Shown here: positions 40,829-52,614 of the stretch, one piece after another
Layout of the letters: each line of letters opens with the position of its first letter
Position numbering within the stretch: position 1 is the first letter of the stretch
Assembly: GCF_021729885.1 (NCBI RefSeq)
Contig: NZ_CP063401.1
Coordinates: 1,240,001 to 1,304,000 of the forward strand
Reading direction: 5' to 3'
Length of the DNA: 64,000 nt
DNA from: Devosia sp. SL43
GTDB taxonomy: Bacteria; Pseudomonadota; Alphaproteobacteria; Rhizobiales; Devosiaceae
Made by a program: the position numbers and the translations under genes
The notes under the pieces: model-generated
What the model was told of the DNA's origin: nothing
Seen by the model: only the letters and a program-made list of their open reading frames with translations
Database searches by the model: none

Positions 40829-42460
40829 ATGATGAACGCAATTCAGTTCCTCCAGCGCATTGCGCTCTTCCTTGTCCTTCTCCTTGGTATCGCCGTACCG
40901 GCCCACGCCCAGATCGCCGACGCCGACCTGTCGCCTCTGGTCGATGCCCTGGCTCCCGGCAACTACAGGGATCGCGAAGCCGCCATTGGCGTCCTCGTCG
41001 CCACCGGCGATCAACGCGTCGTCCCCATCCTCGAAACCCTGCTCGAAGGCGAACTCTATTTTGATGAGCCCAGCGGAAAGGTGGTCTTCACCTCCGAACC
41101 TTCAGGCAAAGGCACGCTGACGGACCCGGTAACGGCGACCGAACTCACCTTGACCGACGAGAATCTCGAGAAGGTCCGCGTCAACAACGGCCTGCGTCGC
41201 ACCATCCGGACCGCCATCGGCCAGATGACCCTGCTGAGCGAGGATAGCGGCGTCCGCCTCTTCGCCGCCCAATCCATCCTGCGCGACGCCGACCCGGCCC
41301 AACTGGAACTGCTCGATAGCGCGATAGCGGCCGAAACCGACGCCAACATCCGGCGCATTATGGAGCAGGCGCGCGCTGCGATCATCGTCAAGACTCCTGA
41401 GGCATCCATCGAGGAATGGCGTGCCGCCATACCGGTCGCCCAGGCCATCGGCGGACGCGACGCGCTTAACATGCTGACCACAGCGCTCAACACGGCCCCC
41501 GAAGAGGTGAAGCCGCTCATCCAGTCCGCCATCGATGGTCTCGCCCGCGATCGCGCCGTCTGGGACGTAGCGCAGAACGTCTGGTTCGGTGTCTCTCTCG
41601 GCTCGGTGCTGCTGCTCGCGGCTATCGGCCTCGCCATCACCTTCGGCGTGATGGGGGTCATCAACATGGCCCACGGCGAAATGGTGATGCTGGGTGCCTA
41701 CACCACCTTCGTGGTGCAGGAGATTATCCGCCAGAATGCACCGGAACTGTTCGACTGGTCGCTGGCCATCGCCCTGCCTCTGGCCTTCCTCTTCACGGGC
41801 CTCGTTGGCGTCATCATCGAGCGCGGCATCATCCGCTTCCTCTATGGCCGTCCCCTCGAAACCTTGCTCGCCACCTGGGGTCTATCGCTGATCATCCAGC
41901 AGGGCATCCAGCGCATCTTCACCGCCAATATCCGCGAGGTCGGCAACCCCACCTGGATGTCCGGCTCCTTCGATCTGGGCGGTCTTGCCATCACCTGGAA
42001 CCGCTTCTACATCGTCATCTTTGCGGTGATGGTGTTCCTGGCGCTGTTGATGGTGCTGAAATACACCGCCATTGGCCTGCATATGCGCGCCGTTACGCAG
42101 AACCGCCGAATGGCCTCCGCCATGGGCATCCGCACGCCCCTGGTCGATGCCATGACCTTCGGCCTAGGTTCCGGCATTGCAGGCCTTGCCGGCGTGGCGC
42201 TGAGCCAGATCGGCAACGTCTCGCCCAACCTGGGTCAGGGCTACATCATTGATAGCTTCATGGTCGTGGTCTTCGGCGGCGTGGGCAATCTCTGGGGCAC
42301 CTTTGTCGGCGCCCTGACCCTCGGCATCGCCAACAAGTTCATCGAGCCCTATGCCGGAGCGGTGCTGGGCAAGATCATCATCCTGGTCCTCATCATCCTG
42401 TTCATCCAGCGCCGTCCCCGCGGCCTCTTTGCGCTCAAGGGACGCTCGATCGAAGCATGA
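40829..42460 (+). CDS. urtB: Urea ABC transporter permease UrtB
   Basis: 543 residues from ATG 40829 (the next codon is also ATG). It has a signal-like N-terminus, then an extracytoplasmic region of about 240 residues that is a hallmark of UrtB (DREAAIGVLVATGDQRVVPI, LLSEDSGVRLFAAQSILRDA), then a LivH-type membrane domain (GVMGVINMAHGEMVMLGAYT, MGIRTPLVDAMTFGLGSGIA). Overlaps urtC by 4 bp. Confidence 0.96.
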   Translation: MMNAIQFLQRIALFLVLLLGIAVPAHAQIADADLSPLVDALAPGNYRDREAAIGVLVATGDQRVVPILETLLEGELYFDEPSGKVVFTSEPSGKGTLTDPVTATELTLTDENLEKVRVNNGLRRTIRTAIGQMTLLSEDSGVRLFAAQSILRDADPAQLELLDSAIAAETDANIRRIMEQARAAIIVKTPEASIEEWRAAIPVAQAIGGRDALNMLTTALNTAPEEVKPLIQSAIDGLARDRAVWDVAQNVWFGVSLGSVLLLAAIGLAITFGVMGVINMAHGEMVMLGAYTTFVVQEIIRQNAPELFDWSLAIALPLAFLFTGLVGVIIERGIIRFLYGRPLETLLATWGLSLIIQQGIQRIFTANIREVGNPTWMSGSFDLGGLAITWNRFYIVIFAVMVFLALLMVLKYTAIGLHMRAVTQNRRMASAMGIRTPLVDAMTFGLGSGIAGLAGVALSQIGNVSPNLGQGYIIDSFMVVVFGGVGNLWGTFVGALTLGIANKFIEPYAGAVLGKIIILVLIILFIQRRPRGLFALKGRSIEA

Positions 42461-43632
42461 TTACGCAAGCTCTGTTCCGCGCCCTCGACAAGAAGGCTAT
42501 CTGGATCGTCGCGATCCTGCTGATCGTTGCCATCGCCGTGCCGATGTCCAACCTGATGCTGCCGGACGGCCACCCGCTGCGTTTGCCGAACTACGCCGTG
42601 CCCCTGTTTGGCAAATACCTGACCTACGCCATGCTGGCCTTGGCGCTCGATCTGGTGTGGGGCTATTGCGGCATTCTCTCGCTCGGCCATGGCGCCTTCT
42701 TCGCCATCGGCGGCTATGCCATGGGCATGTATCTCATGCGCCAGATCGGCACCCGCGGCGTCTATGCCAACCCGATCCTGCCCGATTTCATGGTCTTCCT
42801 GAACTGGAAGGAACTGCCCTGGTACTGGCTCGGCATGGACAACTTCTGGGTGGCCATGGTTGCGGTGGTCGTCGTCCCCGGCCTGCTCGCCTTCGTCTTC
42901 GGCTTCCTCGCCTTCCGCAGTCGCGTCACCGGCGTTTACTTGTCGATCATCACCCAGGCCATGACCTACGCCCTGCTGCTCGCCTTCTTCCGCAACGACA
43001 TGGGCTTTGGTGGCAACAATGGCCTGACCGATTTCAAGGACATCCTGGGCCAGTCCATCTCCGCCCCCGGCACCCGCGCCGCCCTCTTTGCGGCCTCGGC
43101 CATAGCCCTGGCGCTCGCCGTTCTAGCCTGCTCGATGATCGTCAATTCCAAGCTGGGCAAGGTCATGATCGCCGTCCGCGATGCCGAAAGCCGCACCCGC
43201 TTTATCGGCTACCGCGTCGAATATGTGAAACTCTTCGCCTTCGTCGTTTCCGCCATCATCGCCGGCATCGCTGGCGCGCTCTACGTGCCGCAGGTTGGCA
43301 TCATCAACCCCTCCGAATTCGATCCGGCCAATTCTATCGAAGTGGTCATCTGGACTGCCGTTGGCGGCCGCGGCACCATCATCGGACCGATCATCGGGGG
43401 CATCCTCGTCAATGTGGGCAAGTCCTACTTCACTGGTGCTTTCCCCGAATACTGGCTCTTCGCCCTCGGCGCACTCTTCGTCGTGACCACGCTGTTCCTG
43501 CCCAAGGGCATTGTCGGTCTCATCGGCCAGTACCGTGCCGCGACCACCAAGCGCGAACAGCATGATCGCGGCGAGCCTACGCCCAAGCAGGTCGAAGCCG
43601 GCGTCGATCCCCAACCCAAGCCGGCGGAGTAG
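42457..43632 (+). CDS. urtC: Urea ABC transporter permease UrtC
   Basis: 391 residues, LivM-type permease with about ten hydrophobic segments. LALDLVWGYCGILSLGHGAF, NNGLTDFKDILG and AVRDAESRTRFIGYRVEYVK followed by VSAIIAGIAGALY are characteristic. The charged C-terminus is cytoplasmic. Confidence 0.96.
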   Translation: MITQALFRALDKKAIWIVAILLIVAIAVPMSNLMLPDGHPLRLPNYAVPLFGKYLTYAMLALALDLVWGYCGILSLGHGAFFAIGGYAMGMYLMRQIGTRGVYANPILPDFMVFLNWKELPWYWLGMDNFWVAMVAVVVVPGLLAFVFGFLAFRSRVTGVYLSIITQAMTYALLLAFFRNDMGFGGNNGLTDFKDILGQSISAPGTRAALFAASAIALALAVLACSMIVNSKLGKVMIAVRDAESRTRFIGYRVEYVKLFAFVVSAIIAGIAGALYVPQVGIINPSEFDPANSIEVVIWTAVGGRGTIIGPIIGGILVNVGKSYFTGAFPEYWLFALGALFVVTTLFLPKGIVGLIGQYRAATTKREQHDRGEPTPKQVEAGVDPQPKPAE

Positions 43633-43637
43633 AGGCC

Positions 43638-44392
<755 letters not shown>

Positions 44393-44396
<4 letters not shown>

Positions 44397-45097
44397 GCAC
44401 CGCCCTCTCCATCAACGCCATCGACCTGCACTACGGCGCAGCCCAGGCGCTCAAATCGGTATCCATCGAATGCAAGCCCGGCCGCATCACCGCCGTGCTC
44501 GGCCGCAACGGCGTCGGTAAGTCCTCAACCCTCCGCGCAATCACCGGCGTCAACAACATCACCGCTGGCGACATCAAGTTTGGCGAGGAACTGCTGAAGA
44601 AGTCCCCGCCCTACAAGCGCGCCCGCATGGGCATCGGCTACGTGCCGCAGGGCCGCGAGATTTTCCCGCTGCTCACGGTCAAGGAAAACCTCGAAACCGG
44701 CTATGCCGGCTTGCCGCGCGCCGACAAGAACATTCCGCCCTACATCTTCGAGCTATTCCCCGTGCTGAAGTCCATGCTGGGCCGGCGTGGCGGTGACCTC
44801 TCGGGGGGCCAGCAGCAGCAGCTCGCCATCGGGCGCGCGCTGGTCACCCGACCCAAGGTCCTGGTGCTCGATGAGCCTACCGAGGGAATCCAGCCGTCCA
44901 TCATCAAGGATATCGGGCGCGCTCTACAGTTCCTGCGCGACGAGAAGGGTATGACCATCCTGCTGGTCGAACAGTTCCTCGACTTCTGCCGCGAAATCGC
45001 CGACGACATCTACGTGATGGACCGTGGCGAAATCCAGCATGCTGGTCCCGCCAGCGATCTCGACCTGCCCGAAGTCCGCCGCCACCTCATGGTATAA
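44393..45097 (+). CDS. urtE: Urea ABC transporter ATPase UrtE
   Basis: 234 residues, LivF-type. Walker A GRNGVGKSS, signature LSGGQQQQLAIGRALVTRP, Walker B VLVLDEPTEGIQPSIIKDI and switch region LLVEQFLDF. With UrtD it drives urea uptake. Last gene of the urt operon. Confidence 0.96.
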
Positions 45098-45103
45098 ACG
45101 AAA

Positions 45104-45126
45104 ACGCCCGGCACGAGGCCGGGCGT
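45104..45126. terminator. Terminator shared by urtE and the small secreted-protein gene
   Basis: ACGCCCGGC, 5-base loop, GCCGGGCGT. On the minus strand it is followed by TTTTCGTTT and would end the transcript of the gene at 45154; on the plus strand it lies 7 bases after the urtE stop. Confidence 0.75.
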
Positions 45127-45153
45127 CAGGATCAGATCGGAATGAACCGATTG

Positions 45154-45492
45154 TTACATGGCAGGAGCCGGGATACCGGCTTCCGTGCACTGCTCAAGCG
45201 TGACGGTGTCGAGATCGATCGTGGTTGTGGCTTCCTCGACTTCGTTCACGGCGGGTGCATCGACGATGGTCGCATCAGCGCCGCCAGCGGTAGAGTCTTC
45301 CGAGCTATCCGACGATTCGGTCAGGCTCTCGGTTTCAGCAGCTGTCACCAGCTGCTCGCAGCGCTCGGTCACGGCCGGCAGATCGGCCTCGGAAAGCTCG
45401 GCACCATTGAACATGGTCTGGGCAAATGCGGGGCCGCTCAGGGCGAGAGCGGCAGAAAGGGCGATGGCGGAAACAATGGATTTAACGTGCAT
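45154..45492 (-). CDS. Small acidic secreted protein
   Basis: 112 residues. Signal peptide (MHVKSIVSAIALSAALALSG...AFA), then a low-complexity acidic middle (ESSDSSEDSTAGGADAT) and only two Cys (VTERCEQLV and LEQCTEAGI) that could form a disulfide. No family recognised. It sits antisense between the urt and ure operons. Confidence 0.7.
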   Translation of the reverse strand: MHVKSIVSAIALSAALALSGPAFAQTMFNGAELSEADLPAVTERCEQLVTAAETESLTESSDSSEDSTAGGADATIVDAPAVNEVEEATTTIDLDTVTLEQCTEAGIPAPAM

Positions 45493-45554
45493 TTTCTTGG
45501 CCTTCTGAAAAATCTCTATGAAAGAGCGTTTGCTCGAATAGGAAACGCCGCACT

Positions 45555-46409
45555 TTGAAATTCGTTGCTACACATCTCCGGTCCGACGATATTCCCGCGA
45601 CGGTAATGCAACGCGCTCGCGGGCAGGGTGGCGTCACAACCAAACAGCGCGACGGCACTACCCATCTCGACACGCTCTATCAGGACGGCTGCGCCAAAAT
45701 CCGTCTGCCCCATACACATAGCAGCGCGCTTGAGGCGGTCTTGATCAACACCGCGGGCGGCCTGACCGGCGACGACCACATGCAATGGCGCGCTGAAATC
45801 GCCCGGCATGGCCGCGCCGTCCTCACCACACAAGCGTGTGAACGCATCTACCGCTCCATCGGCGGCCCAGCGCGCGTCGAAACCCGTCTCGCGGTTGGCG
45901 CCCACGCCCACCTCGATTGGCTGCCGCAGGAAACCATTCTTTTCGCCGCAAGCCAGCTCGATCGCCGTATCGACATCGACCTGGCCGAAGGCGCCAGCCT
46001 CACCGCCATTGAGGCCGTCCTGCTCGGCCGCGACGCCATGGGCGAGGAGGCGCTCGACGCACGCTTGCGCGACAACTGGCGCGTCCGCCGCAACGGCCAC
46101 CTGTTGCATGCCGAAGCCACCAGGCTCGATGGTACTGCCTCCGAGCGTTCGGGACTGTCTCTCCTGGCCGGCAAGCGCGCCTTCGCCACCATCCTGCATG
46201 TTGCGCCCGATGCTGACGCCTGCGCCACCCGCCTTGCCCAGGTCCGGGCCCTGCTGCCGGCCGATGGCCGCATTGCCGCCAGCGCCAACGGCGAACGCCT
46301 CATTGTCCGCGCATTGGCGCAGACGGGGCTTGCGCTGCGCCGCCTGATCGTTCCAATTCTTGCCGAGCTTTCCGGCGCCGGCGCCCTGCCACGCCTCTGG
46401 CATCTATAG
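45555..46409 (+). CDS. ureD: Urease accessory protein UreD
   Basis: 284 residues from TTG 45555, which has AGGAAA about 10 bases upstream; the next candidate is ATG 45606 (MQRARGQGG), giving 267 residues but with no ribosome site. [45 protein letters not shown] and [10 protein letters not shown] are typical. It forms the UreD-UreF-UreG chaperone complex on apo-urease. First gene of the cluster. Confidence 0.95.
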   Translation: MKFVATHLRSDDIPATVMQRARGQGGVTTKQRDGTTHLDTLYQDGCAKIRLPHTHSSALEAVLINTAGGLTGDDHMQWRAEIARHGRAVLTTQACERIYRSIGGPARVETRLAVGAHAHLDWLPQETILFAASQLDRRIDIDLAEGASLTAIEAVLLGRDAMGEEALDARLRDNWRVRRNGHLLHAEATRLDGTASERSGLSLLAGKRAFATILHVAPDADACATRLAQVRALLPADGRIAASANGERLIVRALAQTGLALRRLIVPILAELSGAGALPRLWHL

Positions 46410-46417
46410 GACCTGCC

Positions 46418-46720
46418 ATGAACCTGACCCCGCGTGAAAAAGACAAACTGCTGATAGCGATGGCTGCCATCGTGGCCCGCAAGCGCCTCGAGCGCGGCGT
46501 CAAGCTCAACCACCCCGAGGCCATCGCCCTCATCACCGACTTCGTCGTCGAAGGCGCCCGCGATGGTCGCCCGGTCGCCGAGCTGATGGAGGCCGGTGCC
46601 CACGTGATCACGCGCGCCCAGGTCATGGAAGGCATTGCCGAAATGATCCACGACGTCCAGGTCGAAGCAACCTTCCCCGACGGCACCAAGCTGGTGACCG
46701 TCCACCAGCCCATCCGCTGA
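46418..46720 (+). CDS. ureA: Urease gamma subunit
   Basis: 100 residues, the standard length. [40 protein letters not shown] and [18 protein letters not shown] are hallmark segments. Structural subunit with UreB and UreC. Confidence 0.98.
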   Translation: MNLTPREKDKLLIAMAAIVARKRLERGVKLNHPEAIALITDFVVEGARDGRPVAELMEAGAHVITRAQVMEGIAEMIHDVQVEATFPDGTKLVTVHQPIR

Positions 46721-46731
46721 GGAGCCGCACC

Positions 46732-47037
46732 ATGATCCCAGGCGAAATCATCCCCAAAACCGGTGAGATCGAACTCAACGCCGGCGCCCCCCAGATCACC
46801 ATCGAAGTCGCCAATACCGGCGACCGTCCGATCCAGGTCGGCTCGCATTACCACTTCTTTGAAACCAATGCCGGCCTGCGCTTCGACCGCGAGGCAACGC
46901 GCGGCATGCGCCTCGATATCGCCGCCGGAACCGCTGTGCGCTTCGAACCTGGCCAGACCCGCGAGGTCCGCCTGATCCCGTTTGGCGGCGACCGCGTCGT
47001 CCACGGTTTCCGCCAGCAGATCATGGGCAAGCTGTGA
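46732..47037 (+). CDS. ureB: Urease beta subunit
   Basis: 101 residues starting [38 protein letters not shown] and [20 protein letters not shown] are conserved. GAGGAGCC precedes the ATG. Confidence 0.98.
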   Translation: MIPGEIIPKTGEIELNAGAPQITIEVANTGDRPIQVGSHYHFFETNAGLRFDREATRGMRLDIAAGTAVRFEPGQTREVRLIPFGGDRVVHGFRQQIMGKL

Positions 47038-47084
47038 TTTCGGCTGTAAAGGAGGCGCCACATTATCCAGCCTCCGGAAACGCC

Positions 47085-47480
47085 ATGACCAAAGAAACCG
47101 AATTCAAGCAGCGCCTTGTCGCCGTTCTCGCCGACCTCGACAGCAATGGTCGCGACGACGGCGAAGCAATGTTCCTGCTCGGCTCAGGCGCGGCCCGCAT
47201 TTGTGACATGGCGGGCAAGCCCACTTGGTCGACCATGAAGCAGGCCATTTCGATGACCGACTTCAACCGCCTGCTCGAACAATGCCGCATCGAAGGCAAC
47301 AAGTTCGTGGCCGAAGGCCAGCACAAGGCTGCCTACGCCATTCAGGCTCTGGCCCTGTCGCTCGTCGCCCGCACGCAGGCCGATCCCGACATTCGCCCAG
47401 GCGAGCAATTGCTCGATACGCTCATCGACGCCGCCCTCGCAAATTTCCGTAAGCACTCAACCCCATCCAAGCTCAACTAG
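47085..47480 (+). CDS. Conserved urease-cluster hypothetical protein, 131 aa
   Basis: 131 residues from ATG 47085; the open frame back to 47034 overlaps the ureB stop and has no family sense. Soluble and helical, with AMFLLGSGAARICDMAGKPT and CRIEGNKFVAEGQHKAAYAI. It sits in the same direction between ureB and ureC, where unknown small genes are also found in other rhizobial urease clusters. Function unknown; an accessory role is only suggested by position. Confidence 0.75.
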   Translation: MTKETEFKQRLVAVLADLDSNGRDDGEAMFLLGSGAARICDMAGKPTWSTMKQAISMTDFNRLLEQCRIEGNKFVAEGQHKAAYAIQALALSLVARTQADPDIRPGEQLLDTLIDAALANFRKHSTPSKLN

Positions 47481-47492
47481 CCGGAGCCATCC

Positions 47493-49202
47493 ATGCCCGC
47501 TCGTATCTCCCGCGCCACCTATGCCGACATGTATGGTCCCACCACGGGCGATAAGGTGCGCCTGGCCGATACTGAGCTGTTCATCGAGGTCGAGCGGGAT
47601 TTCACCACCTATGGCGAGGAGGTGAAGTTCGGCGGCGGCAAGGTCATCCGCGACGGCATGGGGCAGTCCCAGCGCACCCGCGCCGAAGGCGCCGTCGACA
47701 CTGTCATCACCAATGCGCTGATCGTCGATCACACCGGCATCTACAAGGCCGATGTGGGTCTCAAGGACGGTCGTATCGCCGCGATCGGCAAGGCCGGCAA
47801 TCCTGACACTCAACCCGGCGTCGACATCATCATCGGCCCCTCCAGCGAGGTCATCGCTGGCGAGGGCCGTATCCTGACCGCAGGCGCCTTCGACGCCCAC
47901 ATCCATTTCATCTGCCCCCAGCAGATCGAGGAGGCGCTGATGTCAGGCGTCACCACCATGCTCGGCGGTGGCTCCGGCCCCGCCCACGGCACGCTGGCCA
48001 CCACCTGCACCGGCGCCTGGCACATCCAGCGCATGATCGAGAGCTTCGACGGCTTCCCGATGAACCTGGCGCTAGCCGGCAAGGGCAATGCCTCGCTCCC
48101 GGCCCCGCTCGCCGAAATGATCCTGGCCGGCGCCTCCTGCCTCAAGCTGCACGAGGATTGGGGTACCACCCCGGCCACTATCGACAATTGCCTATCAGTC
48201 GCCGACGACTATGACGTGCAGGTGATGATCCACACCGACACGCTCAACGAAAGTGGCTTCGTCGAAGACACCATTGCCGCCTTCAAGGGGCGCACCATCC
48301 ACGCCTTCCACACCGAAGGCGCCGGTGGTGGGCACGCCCCCGACATCCTGCGCGTCGCGGGCCTGCCCAACGTCATCCCTTCTTCGACCAACCCGACGCG
48401 GCCCTACACGGTCAACACCATCGCCGAGCATCTCGACATGCTGATGGTCTGCCACCATCTGTCCTCCTCGATCCCTGAGGACGTCGCCTTTGCCGAAAGC
48501 CGCATCCGCAAGGAAACCATCGCTGCCGAGGATATCCTCCACGACATGGGCGCCCTCTCCATCATCTCGTCCGACAGCCAGGCCATGGGCCGCGTCGGCG
48601 AAGTGCTGATCCGCTGCTGGCAGACAGCAGACAAGATGAAGAAGCAGCGCGGCAAGCTGACAGAAGAATCCGGCGACAACGACAATTTCCGCGTCAAACG
48701 CTACATCGCCAAATACACCATCAACCCCGCCATCGCCCACGGAATGAGTGCGCATATCGGCTCCATCGAAGTCGGCAAGCGCGCCGACCTCGTCCTCTGG
48801 AACCCGGCCTTCTTCGGCGTGAAGCCCGAAATGGTGCTGCTCGGCGGCTCCATCGCTGCCGCCCCTATGGGCGACCCCAACGCCTCCATCCCCACCCCGC
48901 AGCCGATGCACTACCGGCCCATGTTCGCCAGCTTCGGCAAGCTGCGCACCTCCTCATCGGTCACCTTCGTCTCCCAGGCGGCCTATGACGATGGCCTGCG
49001 CAACAAACTCGGCGTTGAAAAGGGTATGCTGCCCGTCAGCAATACCCGCAGCGGCATCGGGAAGGCCTCAATGATCCACAATTGGGCGACCCCTAATATC
49101 GAGGTCGATCCCGAAACCTACGAGGTCCGCGCCAATGGCGAATTGCTCACGTGCGAGCCCGCCACCGTCCTCCCCATGGCCCAACGCTACTTCCTGTTCT
49201 AG
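47493..49202 (+). CDS. ureC: Urease alpha subunit
   Basis: 569 residues. It holds the dinickel site that hydrolyses urea to ammonia and carbamate. Ni ligands: H-x-H in [13 protein letters not shown], the carbamylated Lys in CLKLHEDWG, His in [10 protein letters not shown] and [13 protein letters not shown], and Asp in SSDSQAMGR. The mobile flap His is in [20 protein letters not shown]. Complete. Confidence 0.99.
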   Translation: MPARISRATYADMYGPTTGDKVRLADTELFIEVERDFTTYGEEVKFGGGKVIRDGMGQSQRTRAEGAVDTVITNALIVDHTGIYKADVGLKDGRIAAIGKAGNPDTQPGVDIIIGPSSEVIAGEGRILTAGAFDAHIHFICPQQIEEALMSGVTTMLGGGSGPAHGTLATTCTGAWHIQRMIESFDGFPMNLALAGKGNASLPAPLAEMILAGASCLKLHEDWGTTPATIDNCLSVADDYDVQVMIHTDTLNESGFVEDTIAAFKGRTIHAFHTEGAGGGHAPDILRVAGLPNVIPSSTNPTRPYTVNTIAEHLDMLMVCHHLSSSIPEDVAFAESRIRKETIAAEDILHDMGALSIISSDSQAMGRVGEVLIRCWQTADKMKKQRGKLTEESGDNDNFRVKRYIAKYTINPAIAHGMSAHIGSIEVGKRADLVLWNPAFFGVKPEMVLLGGSIAAAPMGDPNASIPTPQPMHYRPMFASFGKLRTSSSVTFVSQAAYDDGLRNKLGVEKGMLPVSNTRSGIGKASMIHNWATPNIEVDPETYEVRANGELLTCEPATVLPMAQRYFLF

Positions 49203-49324
49203 CGCCCTACCGCGGTACAGCACACACTATCTGCTGCGCCCCATCTGATCGCCCTTGTTGGCCAGCACCATAAGCGCCAATACTGGGTCGCGGCGTGTCA
49301 GCCGCGATCTTAGGGGCCGTCATC

Positions 49325-49774
49325 ATGCTTTATGTGTTTGCGCTTCTCATCGGCGTCATCGCGGGTCTGCGGGCCATGACGCCACTCGCCGCCATCAGTT
49401 GGGCCGCCTATCTCGGATGGATCGATTATACGGGCACCCAGGTGGCATTCCTGGGCCACATCATCACCGTCGTAATCCTGACCATCATCGCCATTGCCGA
49501 GCTGGTCAGCGACCAGTTGCCCAATACGCCCAGCCGCAAGGTGCCTGTGCAGTTCGGTACACGTATTGTCATGGGGGCGCTCGCTGGCGCCCTGCTCCCC
49601 GGAAGCTGGATCATCGGGTCAATCCTGGGCGCTATCGGCGCCGTGGTCGGCACCTATTTCGGTGCCGACATCCGCGGCCGCCTGGCCAAGAGCTTTGGCC
49701 GCGACTTGCCTGCAGCGCTGATCGAAGACGTGGTGGCCGTGGCCGGCGCCCTTCTCATCGTCTATCTGGTGTGA
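49325..49774 (+). CDS. DUF4126 family membrane protein
   Basis: 149 residues from ATG 49325 (an alternative in-frame start at 49295 adds 10). About four membrane helices with GVIAGLRAMTPLAAISWAAY and GADIRGRLAKSFGRDLPAAL typical of DUF4126. It lies inside the urease cluster in the same direction. Function unknown; a link to urea or ammonia is guilt by position only. Confidence 0.85.
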   Translation: MLYVFALLIGVIAGLRAMTPLAAISWAAYLGWIDYTGTQVAFLGHIITVVILTIIAIAELVSDQLPNTPSRKVPVQFGTRIVMGALAGALLPGSWIIGSILGAIGAVVGTYFGADIRGRLAKSFGRDLPAALIEDVVAVAGALLIVYLV

Positions 49775-49848
49775 TGCCGTTACATGATCTGATCCAAATT
49801 CTGCCGCTTGAGCGAGCCACCATCGCCCAAACCAAGGGAGTTGACGCC

Positions 49849-50235
49849 ATGCCATCCAAGCGCCTTGCCGCCGCCCTCCTCATCACCATGCTCGCCACTG
49901 GTACCGCCCACGCCGTCGATGCCACGCTTCAGCTCGATCTGACCGGCCAGGGCCGCGACTTCGAACGCCGCAGCGTGCTCTACGATTGCTCCGAAGGTGA
50001 ACCCTTCGACGTCGTCTACATCAACGCCGCGCCCAATTTCCTGGCGCTGGTGCCGATCGTCGACGAGCCGGAACGCCTGGTGTTCGCCTCGGTCGTCTCG
50101 GCATCCGGCGTGCGCTACGTCGCCGGCCATTGGGTCTGGTGGACGCAGGGCATCGATGCCAGCCTCTACGATGTCACCCTGGGCGACGATGCCGATCCCG
50201 TGCTCACCTGCTCGGAATTCATCCAGACGCCCTAG
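49849..50235 (+). CDS. MliC-like lysozyme-inhibitor-domain protein
   Basis: 128 residues from ATG 49849, behind AAGGGAG. Signal peptide (MPSKRLAAALLITMLATGTA) and no lipobox Cys at the cleavage site. The body has YDCSEGEPFDVVYINAAP, ASGVRYVAGHWVWWTQGIDA and a second Cys in VLTCSEF, matching the MliC C-type lysozyme inhibitor fold (SGxRY and WWT-x-G motifs). Periplasmic. An odd passenger within the urease cluster. Confidence 0.8.
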   Translation: MPSKRLAAALLITMLATGTAHAVDATLQLDLTGQGRDFERRSVLYDCSEGEPFDVVYINAAPNFLALVPIVDEPERLVFASVVSASGVRYVAGHWVWWTQGIDASLYDVTLGDDADPVLTCSEFIQTP

Positions 50236-50337
50236 CACCGATTGGTCCTAAGGCTCTTCAACAGCGCTGCCCGACCGGCTATGGTGCGCCCAAGGTTGGG
50301 AAGCCTTTGACCGCCGGGTCCGTCCAGGAACCACTTC

Positions 50338-50802
50338 ATGCTGCGTGCCGTCTCGCACCTGCCCGCCAATCACGGCCAGGGCAAACCCGTCGACTCCATC
50401 ACCCTCGCCCATGACGAGCGCCGCCTGCGCCGCAAGCTGCTGCGCGCCAAGGGCGGTCTGGAGGTCATGGTCGATTTTCCGCAGACCATAACGCTCGATC
50501 ACCACGGCGCCCTGCTGCTCGACGATAACAGGCTGATCGAGATTGTCGCAGCCAGCGAGGACTTGTTCGAAATTCGCGGCAAGAACCCGGCACACCTCGT
50601 CCGCCTCGCCTGGCACATCGGCAACCGCCACACCTCGGCCCAGCTCGAAGACAAGCGCATCCTGATCAAGCGCGACCACGTGCTCAAGACCATGCTCGAA
50701 GGCCTCGGCGCCCGTGTGACCAACGTCACCGAGCCGTTCTTTGCCGAACACGGCGCCTATCACAGCCATGGCGAGCCCGGGCACGCGCTGCTCGCCCGAT
50801 GA
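50338..50802 (+). CDS. ureE: Urease accessory protein UreE (nickel metallochaperone)
   Basis: 154 residues. [24 protein letters not shown] N-terminal domain, then [20 protein letters not shown] with the conserved HIGNRH nickel site and a short C-terminal [12 protein letters not shown] cluster. It delivers Ni to the UreDFG-apourease complex. Overlaps ureF by 4 bp. Confidence 0.96.
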   Translation: MLRAVSHLPANHGQGKPVDSITLAHDERRLRRKLLRAKGGLEVMVDFPQTITLDHHGALLLDDNRLIEIVAASEDLFEIRGKNPAHLVRLAWHIGNRHTSAQLEDKRILIKRDHVLKTMLEGLGARVTNVTEPFFAEHGAYHSHGEPGHALLAR

Positions 50803-51461
50803 GTACCAACTCCGACCTGCAAAAACTGCTGACCTGGCTCTCGCCGGCTTTTCCGGTCGGCACCTTCGCCTGGTCCGCCGGTCTCGAAGCCGCCATCGTC
50901 GCTCGCACGGTGCATGATCGCGCCACGACCCAACAATGGGTCGAGGGCAACCTGTCCCATGGCAGCATGCGCACCGACGCCATCCTGCTGTCGCACGCCC
51001 ACCGCGCCGCGACCGATCCGGCCCAGCTCCAGGACCTCGCTGACCTCTGCCTCGCCCTCACCTCGGCCCGCGAACGCCACGACGAAACCACCATCACCGG
51101 CACGGCCTTTGCCACTGCCGCCAAAGCCTGGCCAACGCCCGTCCTCGCCAACCTGCCGCAGCCCTGCCCCTACCCCATCGCCGTCGGCGCCATCGCCGCA
51201 GGCCACGGCATCGCGTTGGAAGCCACCCTGCTCGGCTACCTCACGGCTACGGTCCACAGTCAGGTCTCGGTCGCCGTTCGCCTCATCCCCATCGGGCAGT
51301 CCGATGGCCTCGCCATCCTGGCCGCCCTGGAGCCGGCCATAGCGTCCATGGCAACGCTGTGCCAGCATGCCGCACTGGACGATATTGGCGCGGTGGCCTA
51401 CGCGGCGGATATTGCGCAGATGACGCACGAAACCCTGACCACGAGAATCTTCCGCTCATGA
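50799..51461 (+). CDS. ureF: Urease accessory protein UreF
   Basis: 220 residues. [31 protein letters not shown] and [20 protein letters not shown] are family hallmarks. It bridges UreD and UreG. Its stop overlaps the next start (ATGA at 51458). Confidence 0.96.
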   Translation: MSTNSDLQKLLTWLSPAFPVGTFAWSAGLEAAIVARTVHDRATTQQWVEGNLSHGSMRTDAILLSHAHRAATDPAQLQDLADLCLALTSARERHDETTITGTAFATAAKAWPTPVLANLPQPCPYPIAVGAIAAGHGIALEATLLGYLTATVHSQVSVAVRLIPIGQSDGLAILAALEPAIASMATLCQHAALDDIGAVAYAADIAQMTHETLTTRIFRS

Positions 51462-51885
51462 GCATGCTCATCGCCGCCTTCATGTTCATTGGCCTGCTGA
51501 CCGTTTCCACCGCGCATTTCCTCTGGTCCATCGGCCGCACCTGGCCCATCCGCGAAGAGAAGCTGCTAGCCCAGACCGTCGTCGGCTTCCGCGATATCCA
51601 GCACATGCCCCCGCGCTGGGCCTCATTCGCCGTCTCCATCGCCACCCTCGCCGCCGGCGTCATCGCCCTCTCGCTCGCCGACCATACCAGCGGCGGCCTG
51701 CCGCTGACCCTGCTGGGCCTGCCCTTTGCCGCAGTGTTCCTTGCTCGCGGCATTATCGGCTACACGCCCTGGTGGGCCGAAAAGACCCCTGAGCCGAACT
51801 TCCGGCTCAACGACATCAGGGTCTATTCCCCGCTCTGCCTGTTCCTGGGCGCCGGCTTTCTCGCGCTCGTCATCATGAGGCTGAT

Positions 51886-51889
<4 letters not shown>
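51458..51889 (+). CDS. DUF3995 family membrane protein, coupled between ureF and ureG
   Basis: 143 residues with four membrane helices ([78 protein letters not shown]), resembling DUF3995. It overlaps ureF by 4 bp at its start and ureG by 4 bp at its end, so the three are translated in a chain. That tight coupling suggests a role with urease or nickel, though none is known. Confidence 0.8.
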
Positions 51890-52518
<629 letters not shown>

Positions 52519-52524
52519 AGCAAA

Positions 52525-52548
52525 CGCCGGACCCTTTCGGATCCGGCG
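52525..52548. terminator. Bidirectional terminator between ureG and the secreted-protein gene
   Basis: CGCCGGA and TCCGGCG outer stems with inner pairs and a GAAA tetraloop on the minus strand, followed there by TTTGCTTT. It lies 6 bases after the ureG stop. Confidence 0.65.
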
Positions 52549-52614
52549 TATTGGCCCAGCTCGGGACAGGCTGGGCGCCAGGGCGCGGGCTGGCAAGGCC
52601 CGGTTCAGTGCGCC